Assembly (NCBI GenBank): GCA_030063045.1
Contig: JAQSEB010000110.1
Span: forward strand, 1-64,000
Length of the DNA: 64,000 bases
Direction: 5' to 3'
From: Pratylenchus scribneri
Lineage: Eukaryota > Nematoda > Chromadorea > Rhabditida > Pratylenchidae
Below, piece after piece: positions 46,342 through 59,294 of the stretch. The notes under the pieces were generated by a model. That model was not told the DNA's origin, ran no database searches, and saw nothing but the letters and a program-made list of their open reading frames with translations. The stretch's first letter is position 1. Every line of letters starts with the position of its first letter. The position numbers and the translations under genes are program-made.

Positions 46342-49300
46342 ATGAACAATTCTTCCAATTCGCCGCCCGCTGATCCAAAACCACAAAGCAATAACAATGA
46401 GAAGAATCATCCTTCAAAATGGCCCACATCTCTAAAAGCAATAATATTGACACCACCACCAATGCAATATCAGCAACAAAATAATTGGCATTGCCCCCCA
46501 TCGATGATGCATCATCCTCAACAACAATTCCAACATGCCCCGTTGCGATATTTTCCGCAACCACTTCCAATTCGATTATGCCAATGGAAACATCAACAAT
46601 ATTATCCGTCGCAACCAAATCATCATCAACAGAATGAAAATTGGTCGAGCCACGAATTGCGCCGTCTTTTAGACATCCAATTGGAGGCTATAAAAGAATT
46701 AACAAGGTAAAAGGGGATTTTGATCAGTGTTTTCCTGTCCCAACTTTTTCAATCTGTTCTGCTGTTCTCGGACATGGAACAGATCTAATTGTTCTATTCC
46801 TGTTCCTTGTTCCACCGAGGAACAGGAACAAAACAGATTTTCTGTTCTTAAACTGTTCCAAAGAGACAAATTTTTTTCCAAAAAATTTTTGAGAAAATTT
46901 TAATTTTTTGAAATTTTTTCCTTAATTTTTGGCATTGGAAACAAAAGCTGACAACTGCCCACTGAAAGTACTATCATTTCATCTATATTTCCAATCATGA
47001 ATGTTGAAAAATTTTCATTTTTGACCAAAAACAGTCAATTATTTCATGATTTTCGTGAACAGTTTAGGAACAGCCAATTCTGTTCTGTTCCTCTGCCAAA
47101 AATTTTCAAACTGTTCTGTTCCTGTTCTGTTCTAAATGTTGGAACACAGGGACAGGAACAGAACAGAATCAGAGGAACAAGGAAAACACTGATTTTGATT
47201 GATTCAAAAAAAATTTTAAATTACAATTTAAAGAGAAAAGAAGGAATTGGAAGAACAGAAGAGTGATATAGAGGGACAATTCAAGGAATTCGGGGCAAAA
47301 TTGGAATCATCCGAAAATGAAGCGAAGAAAACAAAGGAGAAGGTTAAAATTTGGTTTTTCATTCAAAAATTATAATTTTTCAGTTGGAGAAGAAGATGGT
47401 CGAATTGGATGAATTGTTGGTCCGAATTGAAAAGGAAAAAGGCCAAAAAGTGGAAAAAACAACTGAAACGAATCCAATCGATTTGATAGTGGATCGTCGT
47501 CCTCCATTGACATTGTCCAGTCCAGCAGAGCTTGATCCAGTGGTGAGCAAAAATAATTTTAAATATATTTTTGAATAATTTTTAAATTTAATTTATTTTA
47601 ATTTTTGATTGATTTGCATTTTAGGCGGATGAATTGGCACAATTGAAGAATGAAATGGACAATAAAAATAAATTAATCAAAAAGATGGAAGCAGAATTGG
47701 AAAAGGCAAATGAAGAATTTGGAAAATTAATGGAGTAAGCTTGGGGAAATAATAAAAATTAAATTTGTCAATGTTTAAAGAGCACAAAATGGGAATCAAG
47801 CAACAATGGCAAAAAAGAAGGAATCATTGGAAAATTTGGAGGAATGGATGAATGCGAGGGAGAAACGATTCACAGAGGAAAAGGAATTTGCAATTGCGCA
47901 GGCAAATTTTTCATTTTTTATTTAATAATTTTTGAAATTATTTTTAGTGTCGATCCGAGATGGACTTCCAAATGACTCAAATTCAACTTCAACTTTTTGC
48001 AAAAGATAAAGAAATTGCCAAATTGAAAGGCCAGAATCGGGTAAATATAAATATGAATTGAATTTATTTTTGAATTTACTATTTTTCCAGCAAATTTCCA
48101 AAGAATTGGACGTGGCAAAATCATCACGTGAACGATTGCTTCGGGAATTGCAGCAACTTTCGGACATAAATAACGCATTGGAATACAGAGAGACCAACGG
48201 GAAAAGACTGATTGAGGTAAATTGAAATGAAAATATGATTGAAATAATTTGTTTCGAAATTTGCAGGATTTGGAGACAACAAGGGAACAATTATTGGAAG
48301 AAATTTATATTGGAGGCGAAAAATTGAAGAAGCAGGCGAATCGGTGTGAACAATTGAATTTGGAATTGGCGGCAAAAAATGAGGTGAAAAAGAAAAATGA
48401 AATAAATCAAAAGTTTACAGGAAATGGAAAAAATGAATGATGCGATGAAATTGATGGAAAATTCATTGGATGCCTACAAAAGTGGATTGGAAGAAAAAGA
48501 TGAGAAAATCAAAAAATTAGAAGATGAAATTGTGGACAAGGAGGAACAATTGAAGGCAGAAGAAGAAGTTAGAAATGAGGAAAAAGAAAGGATTAAATTA
48601 ATGGAGGTAAAAAACTCAAAAAATTGACAAATCCTAAAAGATGTTAGAGAATCAATAAGAATCGGCTTATATTATTGAGACTAATAAGGTGGGATGAAAT
48701 TGGGAAGAATTTTTGGAAAAATAATAAATTCAAAACATTTAATTCCAACAATTTTCTTTAAATATTTCAGCAAGAAATTGCCAAAATGAAATTGGAGAAG
48801 GAAGAAAATGTAGACAACGAATCAAAGGCATTGGCAAATGCGAAAAAATACGAATTGAAATGGACGGAAGCGAACGAAGAAATTGAAAAAATGCAGGTTG
48901 GCCGATTAATTAAATAAATTTCTATTTTTGAATGTGCAGAATGAATTAGCCAAAATGGAAACTTTGGTGCGAACCGTAGAAAAGGAAAATGAAGAAAAGC
49001 AAAAACAATTGGACAAAATGGAGGCAGAAATGGAGCAGGCCGGAGGAGGAGGAATTGGGCGTGGGAAAAGGCAACAAAACAAGTGTGGCAATGAATCGGA
49101 TTCGGACTATTATCATCAACAACCGGGAACAAAGAAAAAGAGGATGGCTACCCAAAAGAATGGTAATTTTAAATTGGATTTATTTATTTTATTAATGATT
49201 TAATTTTTGCAGCAAATCCAAGCCAACCAATTGTCAATTCCATTTCGCATTGCACTCTTCCAACTTCCTCCAATTTACCACCACCATCAAAGAAAGCAGC

Positions 49301-49548
49301 AGAAAAATTAAAATTGGTAAATAATTCTAATTTTGATTTAGAATATTAATTCAAAATTAATTTTTTAGTGCAAAACTTTTGGGAACGTGAAAATGGGAGC
49401 ATCGGCAAAAAAGCAGCTGAAATCAACGACAACATGAAAGCATTTGGAGGAGCAGGAAAACTTTGATTTGGAGCATTATAAGGCCACCCGATGCGAACAT
49501 TTGTATTCGGTCGATTGTGAAAAATGCAAGCAGCGATATGGAGTTTAA
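46342..49548 (+). CDS. Coiled-coil protein with alternative C-termini
   Basis: Exons: 46342-46706, 47234-47342, 47384-47542, 47625-47734, 47781-47901, 47948-48040, 48091-48216, 48267-48383, 48421-48606, 48771-48896, 48940-49162, 49213-49316 and the last from 49369. Residues about 1-115 are Pro/Gln/His/Asn-rich. About 120-560 are Glu/Lys/Leu-rich with heptad-like spacing, a long coiled coil broken by a short Pro-containing linker in exon 3. Then come a Gly and basic segment with KKKR, and a Pro/Ser stretch. The last exon first meets TGA at 49435 (635 aa). The same frame then continues for 36 codons of coding quality (LEEQENFDLEHYKATRCEH..., CEKCKQRYGV) to TAA at 49546. An AG at 49440 would splice around the TGA in frame, giving 648 aa. 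The intron after 47901 starts GC. Probably a scaffold or cytoskeletal protein; no family recognised. Confidence 0.8.
46725..47191. mobile_element. hAT-type MITE with perfect 8-bp duplication
   Basis: Ends CAGTGTTTTCCTGTCCC and mirrored ...AAGGAAAACACTG. Both arms are packed with GTTCTGTTCC / GGAACAGAAC words in mirror orientation. The perfect direct duplication ATTTTGAT lies at 46717-46724 and 47192-47199. 467 bp, inside intron 1 of the coiled-coil gene. Frames across it are artefacts of the array. Confidence 0.9.
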
Positions 49549-49783
49549 TGGATGAATTGAATATTGGATTTGCATGTTGTTTTGAGATGATTTATTCCCC
49601 CATTTTTTTATTGACTTTCATACTTTTTATATATAATTTGGCCACAATTTATTCATTTTATTATTAATTTTTTGATCAATCATATTCAAATTTATTATTC
49701 CACTTCCGTCAAAATTATATCATTTTTTTTTATTTTGCCGATCAACCCGTAGACCTAAATACAATTCATAAGCATTTATTACA

Positions 49784-49953
49784 ATTTACGATATCGATGT
49801 GATTGATATCATTGTCAACTGCATGGAAATATAAAACGATAGTGATGAAATGAAAGCAGATAAATTGTTCCCCAGAGAAGGATACCCCTTAATTTCTGCC
49901 TTTGGGCATCAATCAAAAAATGACTGCTCAATTAAGGCATTTATCCGTTTATA
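49784..49953. repeat. Dispersed repeat, copy 2
   Basis: Second copy of the 41925-42118 repeat, same orientation, with a small deletion (TTTTAATTTAAATAA absent). It follows the coiled-coil gene. Confidence 0.75.
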
Positions 49954-50027
49954 CCATTATTTTGGCTATATCTGAACAGGGAAGCAACAAATTTAGGAGG
50001 GCAATATGCCATTCTTCCGCCTGGTTG

Positions 50028-50124
50028 CATCAATTTAATTCCGCCTGTTTGCCTCAACATTTAATTCCACCTGTTTGCCTCAACATTTAATTCCACCTGT
50101 TTGCCTCAACATTTAATTCCGCCC
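50028..50124. repeat. 26-bp tandem repeat, about four copies
   Basis: GCCTCAACATTTAATTCC plus (A/G)CCTGTTT is repeated head to tail, with only A/G changes. Diverged relatives (TTCCGCCTGTT, TTCTGCCTGTTCTG) occur near 42745-42890. Between here and 50608 I see nothing else. Confidence 0.85.
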
Positions 50125-50608
50125 ATTTTCACTAAATTAATTCCGTCTAAATTAATTCCATCCTTTTTATAAATTAAAGCAAACTAAAAAATTGGGGTAT
50201 TTTCTCACTTTTAATTCAAAGCCCAATTTTTTGGAGAAAAAATTCAACGATTTCGAGAATTCGGAAGCGGTCATCCCAGAAATTGCAGCCTTGATTGGTG
50301 TAATTATGTAAAGTTGGAGACGAATTAGAATCGATTAAAAAATAAAAAAGATATTCTTGTAAATTTAAAATTATATTGGCTTATAGTTGACAGAAATAAT
50401 TCCTTATAAAATTCAATTTAAATAGCAAAATGTTAAATTTATTAGCAATGAAATTTATAATTAAATATTGGAAATAAAGGGAATTGTTTAATTGTTCGAT
50501 TAAATTATAAATGTAAAATGACAAAAATAATAAAATTGAAATATCATAAAAACAGAAATTCTTTCTGGGTCTGTACTGTATTTGTATTCGGCACTCGGCA
50601 GTATGTTT

Positions 50609-53600
50609 TCACGGTTTCTGCTTTTTTGGACATTCCGGCTCACATTTTGGCGAATCGAAAAGAACCATATCGCCATGTAACTTTAAAAAGAAAAATGGGT
50701 ACTTTAACTGCATTCGATTATTGATTAAATTGGAAAAAAAATTCAGAAAATGGCTAATTTAATTAACAGAAAAGACTAATTATGTATTTTAAACATTAGT
50801 AAAGGCTGAATCAGGCTAATTGTCCAGAAAAATTATGGCCATAATTTGGGTATCATATTAAATTTATTTGAAAAAAAACCAATTTAATTTTTTTATATAA
50901 AATGTTTTGCTATATACAAAAATCGGCCGAAGCCAAAATGAGACAGCATAACTTAATCTATGCATTTTATTTTTATTTCTATAAAAATTTCAAAAATTAA
51001 AAGAATAACATACCAACAAATATTCTGCATCAAAATCGCCTCTTTCCACCTCAAAATTTTCCTCATTAATTTGCACAGATAAGGACCCATTATTCCATTG
51101 CTTTCCGCTGAACTCTATCAGGAAGGGTTTGCCATTAATAAATGGACTCTTTTCGTGAATTGTCGCTGTGCATGGTCCATCCTTAAATTTATCCAAAAAA
51201 TTAAAATATATTTTTAAATTCACACACGAATGTGACTACACTTACCTGCTTATTATACAATTTTCCAATACATATTTCATTAATTTTTTGATTGACTCTC
51301 ACATGCAAAAAAAGTTTGCCTTCTTTTTCATTGGTGACTAAAGCGAATTGCAGCCACTCAGCATTTGGCATTACCATTCCTTTCACAATTATTTTAAAAT
51401 TTTCAGGAAGTTTATCTGCTATTCGATTCTTCATTCTGTGCATCAGTGGAAATGGTATGATTTTGTTGAAGAGGAATACATTTCCTTCCATCTTAATTAA
51501 AAAGTATTATATATGTTACAGGCCCTAAGGTATTCTATTTAGATATTTTTATTTGAAACTAACAGTTAATTGTTTAATTCATAATTTTTGAAATATTCAA
51601 TATTATTTTTGGAAAAAAAATAATTTTTAAATATTTCGGACTCTCTTTTTTTCAACTGTATTCATGATTTTAGCCTCTAAATTTTTAATAGTAAAATCTC
51701 CGACTTCTTACATGCTAATGCTAAATCATTTAATTTTTAAAATAACAAAAATTTAAAAAATATATATTTCTAATTTCTTCCCAGTCCCTTATTTCTATTA
51801 ATTTTAATTAAATTTTAATAATTTATAAATTTACGTGAATCCCTTCAACATAAGGGTAATTTAATAATTTGGTGTCATCCTTGATTTTGATGTCAATCGA
51901 ATTCTCGCCATTGATTATAACTTTATAATTCGCATCATTTTCACCTTGCTGTTCTTGTTTTATCGTAAACCATATTGGTTGGCCAATAGTGCAATCCGTT
52001 GGTAATTTTATATTGACAAATACAGGTTTCCATTCGCCAGCGGAATTAGGGAAACCAGGAAAAAATAGTGTCCACTTGAATTTAAAAAAAGCGATAATAA
52101 AGTATCCTTTTATTAATTTATTATTTGATAAAAATATAAAATATTATTATAAAATTTATTGAAAAAGTCATTCAAAATCCCGAAATAACTACTCAAAATT
52201 ATTATATTGATTTGTCTTTTTATCCTTTATAAACACAATACGATTTAATTATTTCTTAAAGAAGGTTTCAAAATTTTTTTATTCGATTAAAATTATAGAT
52301 AGATTAATCCATTAATCTTTAAAAATTTTCGGTCATTTTTTGATTTCCCTGATAAATTAATTTACCATATTTAAATAAATTAATTTTAAATGCACTGAAT
52401 AAACTGCTTAAATTATAATGAAAAAGATGTTAAAAACCAAAACTAGTAATCTAATTTTCTTTTACCTTATTAATCTTTAAAATGCATAAAATTGGGAATA
52501 AAGCAAATAAATTAGAATTAATGGATTCAAATTTCCAATAATAAAATATAATAATAAAAATGATACATTCTTTAAACTAAATAAAATAATAAAAAATGTG
52601 CTAATCCCATTTCCACCTATGAAATAATCAAAAACAAATAAAAATAAAACTTACTTTATAATATGTGACTATCAAATTTTTCCCATTCAAATCGATTAAT
52701 AATAATATTATGGAATTGTCTAAAACAAATTATTTGTTTAAATTTTATATAATGCAAAAATCCATAGACCTTGTTCACATGATGGACAATCCAAATAAAT
52801 TGTGATTTTTTCGCCAACAGCAGATGGATAGTTTTCAAAAATAATTAGGACGAAATTTAAGAATGAATTATTTCCTAAAATTTCTGTATCAAACATAATT
52901 GATGATCGATATTTTTCAGCTAAATTTGTCAGAAACATTGGCGAATCATTCATCAGGATATCGCCAGAAACCTTGTAAAATATTTAATTTAATTTAATTT
53001 AATTTAATAATGCTTAATTTAATTGGATAATTAATTACTAAAAAAGATTTTTTAATAACATCAAACAATTGCTATTTGTTGGCAATTGGAATTATTTTTT
53101 GTTATAAAAAATATTTTATTTTTTTAACTTCTAAATATAAATTTTGACAAATCTCCTCCTATTATTAAATTTGAACTATCTGTGTTCATGCCGAAAATAA
53201 TTTTAAATTATATCATATCCAAAATATTGGAATAGTAATATTATTTACTTTATTAAAGGACGAGCTTTATTATTGTCTAATTTTAAATAATTTTGGAACA
53301 AATCCAAAATTTTAAAACTATTGAAAAAAGTTAACCTGGACATAATTAAAATTGCTGATATTTTTCTCGCAAGTAGTTTGTCTGCCATTAATTGTTAGTA
53401 AATGTTTGTTTTCATCATTTCGACTTAACAGCACGAAAATGGATTTGTCATTTCTTTGTTGATTTTGAACAAGGCATACCGTTAGAAGATTATTTTCATC
53501 CTTCTGTAGAATGAAAAATTTCATATAAATATATTCAAAAATTTATTTTTTTTTTAAATATTTTAATTAATACTAAAAATTTTAATATATCTATGTGGTA

Positions 53601-56600
53601 TAGGAAGTAATCATAGTCAATTTTTTATAAAATTATCTTCTTTTCAATAAATTTAATTTTGTCACAAAATTTTAGCGAACCATTTTTGCTGAAATTTCGC
53701 CTTCCTTTGTGACATTCACTTCAATAATACCAAACAATGACATTTTTCCTTCTTAAATAAAAATAAATTAGAATATAATGGGAAAATAATTAAATTATAA
53801 TCTTTTAGGATATTTTTTTCTCTATTTTTTTCTTAAGCTTAACCATTTTTCTTAGCATTTTTACAATTCAAAACAAACTTTGTTCATCTCCATCCAATTG
53901 CACCAATGTTATTTTAATTTTGGAATCTTTTCTGGTTGAACCAGATATATATAAAACATTGTCATCAATCAAACTGTTGTTCAAATTTGTTATAGTAAGT
54001 ATGGGGAATTTTTCGTCCATTTCATTTCCCTGAAATTTAATATTAAATTTATATTTCAATATATTTTTATTGTGTAAAAAATTGTTAACTCGAATTTTAC
54101 TTATGAGGTTAATAACCATAAGTTATCTATTAATTAGAGAAATCAGAAAATGTATTATTGGATTGAGGGAAATTCGAAATTGCAAAAATATATAATCAAA
54201 AAGTGAAAAGGCCAAAATCAGGCAATTTTCTATTTTGCACCTAACTTTCTCAGGCCAATTATATTTGATCCAACATTCTTTATAGAAATGATACAAAGAT
54301 AATGAAATTGTATTAATAATAGCTTCAGGAATGGCTGTCTTAATTCAGTTTTATTCAATTTTTATTATAAATAGATTTACCTTTTTTGTAATGTTAATCA
54401 CTTTCTCTTTTTCGACTGTGAATAATTTCAGCTCTCCTTCAAACTATTTAGGAAATAATTTTAATTTGAAAAATTATATTTTAATAATACCTTAATATAA
54501 GCATCCGGATTATACGGTATTTTTTCCACGGGAACAATTAATTCAGTGCAATCAAAATTGAAATGAATTTCGGTGCCGCCTTTGAATTCCATTTGGAACC
54601 AAAATGGTTTCCCTATGCCATATGTCCGCAAAAATGGATTGACTTCGTTGTTACAAGACAACTAATAGATTTGGAAATTATTTGAAAATTTTCTACCATG
54701 GAATTATAAAATATCAATTCAATTTGATTGAATTAGTTATAATTCAATTTAAAAAAAAATTTTTTACATATTTTTTGCCAATAATAATCTCAAATCAAAA
54801 CTGATAACAATTTTTGTTTATTGATTTTACTTATTATTATTCAGATTCTAAAATTTTAAATAGACTTGAAGAAATTTAACCTCAAATATTCATCAAAAAT
54901 ATTTAAATAATTTAATTTATATATTAAATTAAATTAATTAAGAATGATGATTGGGGAAAATATTAAAAATCAAATTATTATAAATAATTACCTTATTTTT
55001 ATTAACATCCATGACAAAACACTGGTCCATTGGCTTAATCTTCTTAAAATCCACATAAATTATAAAAATTCTTTCACCAACTTTGAAAAATAATTTAAAA
55101 AAAAATTTAGATTTTAAAAAATTACGATAGTCATATTCCCGCTCAAAACCAATTAACAATTTAATTGCGAATTTTCCTTTTGTTGACTGTGCCCGAATTC
55201 GAATCGCAGTGCCATCAAGAATTTGATGTTCAATTTTCTCAATGTGGGATTTATTTTCCTTCACTTCGATAATCTTATCTGGATCTATTTGTTCATTTTG
55301 CCATTGTTTTTGGCCATTTGTAAAAAAATCATCATTTTGTGGATCGGCAGCACTCGGAGTTAAATACTGAAAACAAAAATATTAGGCTATTGTGAAATTG
55401 GCTCTACGATAGTTGCGGACTCGACAATTGGACGAAACAATCTGCTGGTGACAATGATAGTAAAGCTGTTGTGGCATTATTTATAAGTTTTTAATAGACA
55501 TAAAATTAGCTACAAATGATATCAAATGCATTGGCCAATGTTTTATATTCATCGAGTTACGGCCAAAAAACGTTAATTTAATTAAAATTGTGTTTCTGGC
55601 CATTCTTTGGCCATAAATCGATGAATATTCAATATTCGGTAATGTATTTGATTATTTTTTAGCCAATTTTATGCCTAATAAAATGCTATAAAAAATGCCA
55701 CTGCAGCTTTCCACCACATTCGATACCAGACCGTTTTGTCCGCAAATATCGCGTTTGGAAATTTTATAACATGATGAAATTAAAAGAAAATTATTTTATT
55801 TTTCATAATCATACTAAAAGATTAAAAAAATTTATCTTATTAATAAAAATTGATTTTTTCAGTTATATTTGATGATACTTCGTAAATGGACATTTCCTTA
55901 CCTAGATGGAATCTAGACAATATCATAATTAGCATATAGCATTAATTATCATATGATAATTAACAATTTTATGTTTAAATTTAAACCATCTTTAATATAA
56001 AACATTTTCAATATTTTATATATATGGCAAATATTTAATATGGCAAATATTTAAAAAATATATTGGTCCAAAATTTAACATTAAGAAAATTTTTTAACAA
56101 ACTTATAAATATTTTTGACATGGTAAAAATATTTTTTTTAATATGATTTAACAACAATTGCACAAACCAACCTGGGCAGAAATGTAATATGTTGTGTTGG
56201 TTATTTTTATTCCTAGTTTTTCGCTCTTTTCGACGCATTCTTCCGTGATTCCAAATGCCGGTTTGCTTTTAGTGAACCACCGAATCATTGGCTCATCAAT
56301 TTCGGACACATTGCCTTTTTTGAAAAGTTGTTTTTCTTCCACCGGCAAAATGTCCATGGCCAACATCCAAAGCCCTTTTACATCGTTCAGGTCGATTCCC
56401 CACTTTCGGGCTTTAATATAGTTTCCCAATTTTTGTCGCTCCTTTTCATCCACAACCGTATATTTTTCTTTGTTTTCTTTGGAAAAATTTGTTTGATTAA
56501 AATTTTTGATGTTTTAAATTTTAATTAATAAGATTTTTTAACCTATTCTCGTTTAATTTGTACATGAGAAATTATGAAATACATTACATTTTATTTTGAA

Positions 56601-58764
56601 TCATATTTCTCTCTCACAGGATAATTTGATCAATAATAAAAATTTAAAAAAATTAAAAAATATTTAATCCATCAATAAAAATTTCCTTCCAATTGTACCT
56701 TGACATTTGACTACATATTAATAATTTTAGAAATGGAATAAAAAAAATTAAATATATTTAACGGAAAAAACCAAAAATTTGAGAGCAGTGACATTTAATT
56801 ATAATTTAATTTTTTAAAAATTCTTTAAATTAACCCATCGATTATTTTTTAATAAATTGTTAGGTCAAATTTAAAAATAAAATTCAATTTTTTAAGATTT
56901 TGGAAGTCAAAATTTTTGCCTTATTAGTGCTTCCATTTCCTCCTATTAATTGAAGAATATTCAAATATATTTTAATTATATTCATAAAACTGATAATTTG
57001 ATATTATTAATAACCTCTTGGGTTTGAACTTGATCCATGGATTATTTCTGTATTCAAGTTTGCCTCTTTCGCAAAATTAATAAAGAATTGGGGATGTTCT
57101 GATTTCATATCTGGCACATAAATCCTTAAATTCACAATACATAATTAATATTTTGATATATTTTCACAAACTTTGTATCATTGCCATCTCCATTGCCAAA
57201 GGGCAATTCAATTTGAAAACCACCGCGGCGACGGGTCACTCTGAAGCCGTGCCATTTTTCGCCCCATTTCTTCGCCATTTTTGGCATTGGACATTTGGGC
57301 GTACTTTTGCACTTTTCCATCAATTCATTGCACTCAATTATGATCTAATAAGAAAAATAATGATATTTTAAATTGGCAAAATAAACAAAAAGTTTATTAC
57401 CCAATTATTTGAGACTGAATATTTTAGCATTGAATTTTTCATTAATTAATTAATTAATTTAAGAAAATATAAATATAAATTGTGCAATTAAATTATTCAT
57501 TGCTTTTTTCAAGCTCAATTTTTCAATTTTTTATTTCCTCACTTTACAAAAAAAAATAATTATTTAAAAATTAAATTGATAATTAAATTTTCCAAAATTT
57601 TTGTAAAGCCATTTTAGATAAATTAGTCTTTTAGAATTAAATTTCGAAAAATAATTTTTTATTTTACATTGCTCTTCGGATCCACTGTGATGGATTCCAT
57701 CATTGTTGGCTGCAAAGCGGGCGTAAGTCCCTCGTCATCCTCATCCGGGAATGCCTCCAAATCCGAATCGAGAACTGATGGATAGCAAACCAACAAACTG
57801 CAAATAATTAATATTAATATTTATATATTTTAATTATTTAATTTAATTTTAATGCATTTTCATTTACTGTTTCAATATTCTGGCCAAAACTATATTTCAA
57901 TGATTATGACAATTTTTGGCACCTAACTAATCAAACTATTTTTGATTTTTTCCGTCAATTTATAAAACTCTTTCTTTGAAGTATATTCAAATATTTAATT
58001 GACCATGGCTAAAAAATATTCCTTTTTGGGTCCATTTTCTGCTTTTTGGTCTTTTATTTTAATTTAAAATTTTTCGAAATATATTTTTAGCGAGATCTAA
58101 AGCCATAAAAATTTTCTTATTTTCCAACCTTGCACCATCCGCCTGCGGTTCATTTTTGCATCGAACATGCAAACGGTTTGAAAATATTTTATCTTGTTCC
58201 GGCACTCGGTAACATTGACTACTGATTTGGTAAGCTTGTTGCACAAAATGCTCCCATTCGCCCAAATTTCCATTCTTCCCATTCTCAATTGCAATCCTTT
58301 ATTAGAAATATTTTTATTAAATGTAGTATGATACAATTATTTTTATTTTTAATATAAGTTCAAATATTCTACTATAAAAGACACAATTATAATGATAAAT
58401 ATTATCAACAAGAATTCAAGATGCCCGAAAAATGATCTAATAAAATATTTTATTGTCATAATTTTTGAAATAATTTTTCCTTTGAAATCCAGAGATGACT
58501 TGACCTCGCTTCTAAATAATTAACCAGTTTATTTTTATGGATTAATGTCGAAGAAATTTTCCCTAAATAAAAACCTCCTTTTCGGGCTTCAGAAAAATAA
58601 TAAAATTTACCAAATTTAATGGCATATTAAAAAAAGAAAATAAAAATTTACGGTATATCTGGATCCGGTGGTTTTGGATCAGCCAAAATTGTAATGGAAC
58701 ATAGGAAAATGAATGCCAAAATAGATGATGGAAAAATTTGAATGAAAATGGCAGATTTAGCCAT
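50609..58764 (-). CDS. Secreted ~1005-aa protein with galectin-like segments
   Basis: Eighteen exons, high to low: 58652-58764, 58129-58296, 57668-57797, 57172-57344, 57015-57124, 56172-56476, 54992-55366, 54491-54661, 54381-54443, 53879-54029, 53681-53751, 53336-53503, 52770-52971, 52655-52719, 51835-52074, 51246-51491, 51014-51181 and 50609-50707. They total 3018 nt, all in frame. The ATG at 58764 opens a signal peptide ending near TILADPKPPDP. The C-terminal quarter resembles a galectin beta-sandwich: VFLFNKIIPFPL, LPENFKIIVKGMVMPNA, LQFALVTNEKEGKLFLHVRV, then SPFINGKPFLIEF, and the closing strand LHGDMVLFDS. Upstream exons hold similar but weaker strand patterns (GKPFWFQMEF, GQPIWFTIK), so I infer several diverged galectin-like domains after an unrecognised Cys-containing N-terminal third. 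Likely extracellular carbohydrate binding; the sugar-contact residues of true galectins are not evident. Intron 6 has a MITE. Confidence 0.72.
55413..55745. mobile_element. Inverted-repeat MITE in galectin-like gene intron 6
   Basis: TTGCGGACTCGACAATTGG on the left and ...CCGTTTTGTCCGCAA on the right. The inner arms GTGGCATTATTTATAAG and CTATAAAAAATGCCAC are mirrored, with ATAAAATTAGC against GCCAATTTTAT. Related to 43434-43753. No duplication identified. Confidence 0.8.
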
Positions 58765-59294
58765 TTTTCTTGTCCAAATTAAATCTTTTTATGAATTTGA
58801 AATTAGTATAAAAAAATTAAAATTAATTAAATAGATTATTGTAAAAAATAATAAAATTATAGAAAAAGTAAAATGAAATATTACTTTTTTAAATAATGAT
58901 TTTACTAATTTGGAAAGAGTGAATTGAAAATATAATTCCATTTAATCAGCATCTAGATTAATCATTCCATTTTATTTTTTTTTTCAGCCGACTCATCAAA
59001 ATTGGGCAAATGGAGTCATTTTTTAATAAATTTAATAAAATCGTACAATTAATTCCTTTTGGAAATGAAATAAATTTTAAAAATAAAAAAAGTAAGTTTG
59101 GTCCTAATTTAATTAGTTTTTTAAATAAAACTATGAATAATCGTCAAAATTAATAAAAAAAATTTAAATATGCTAATTTTATGGAATTTAAGATATATGC
59201 GGAATTTCTTTAAAAATCTACATTTGAATAATTATATGAGTTATTTTTTTTATTTAATATTTAATTTTTAATTTTTAAGATAAGAAAAAATAAA
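58765..59294. promoter_or_regulatory. Divergent intergenic region of two secreted-protein genes
   Basis: 530 bp of A+T-rich DNA between oppositely oriented start codons (58764 minus, 59295 plus). It must contain the 5' ends of both genes and may act as a shared promoter. I see no distinct motif beyond poly-T/poly-A runs near 58976 and 59245. Confidence 0.4.
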
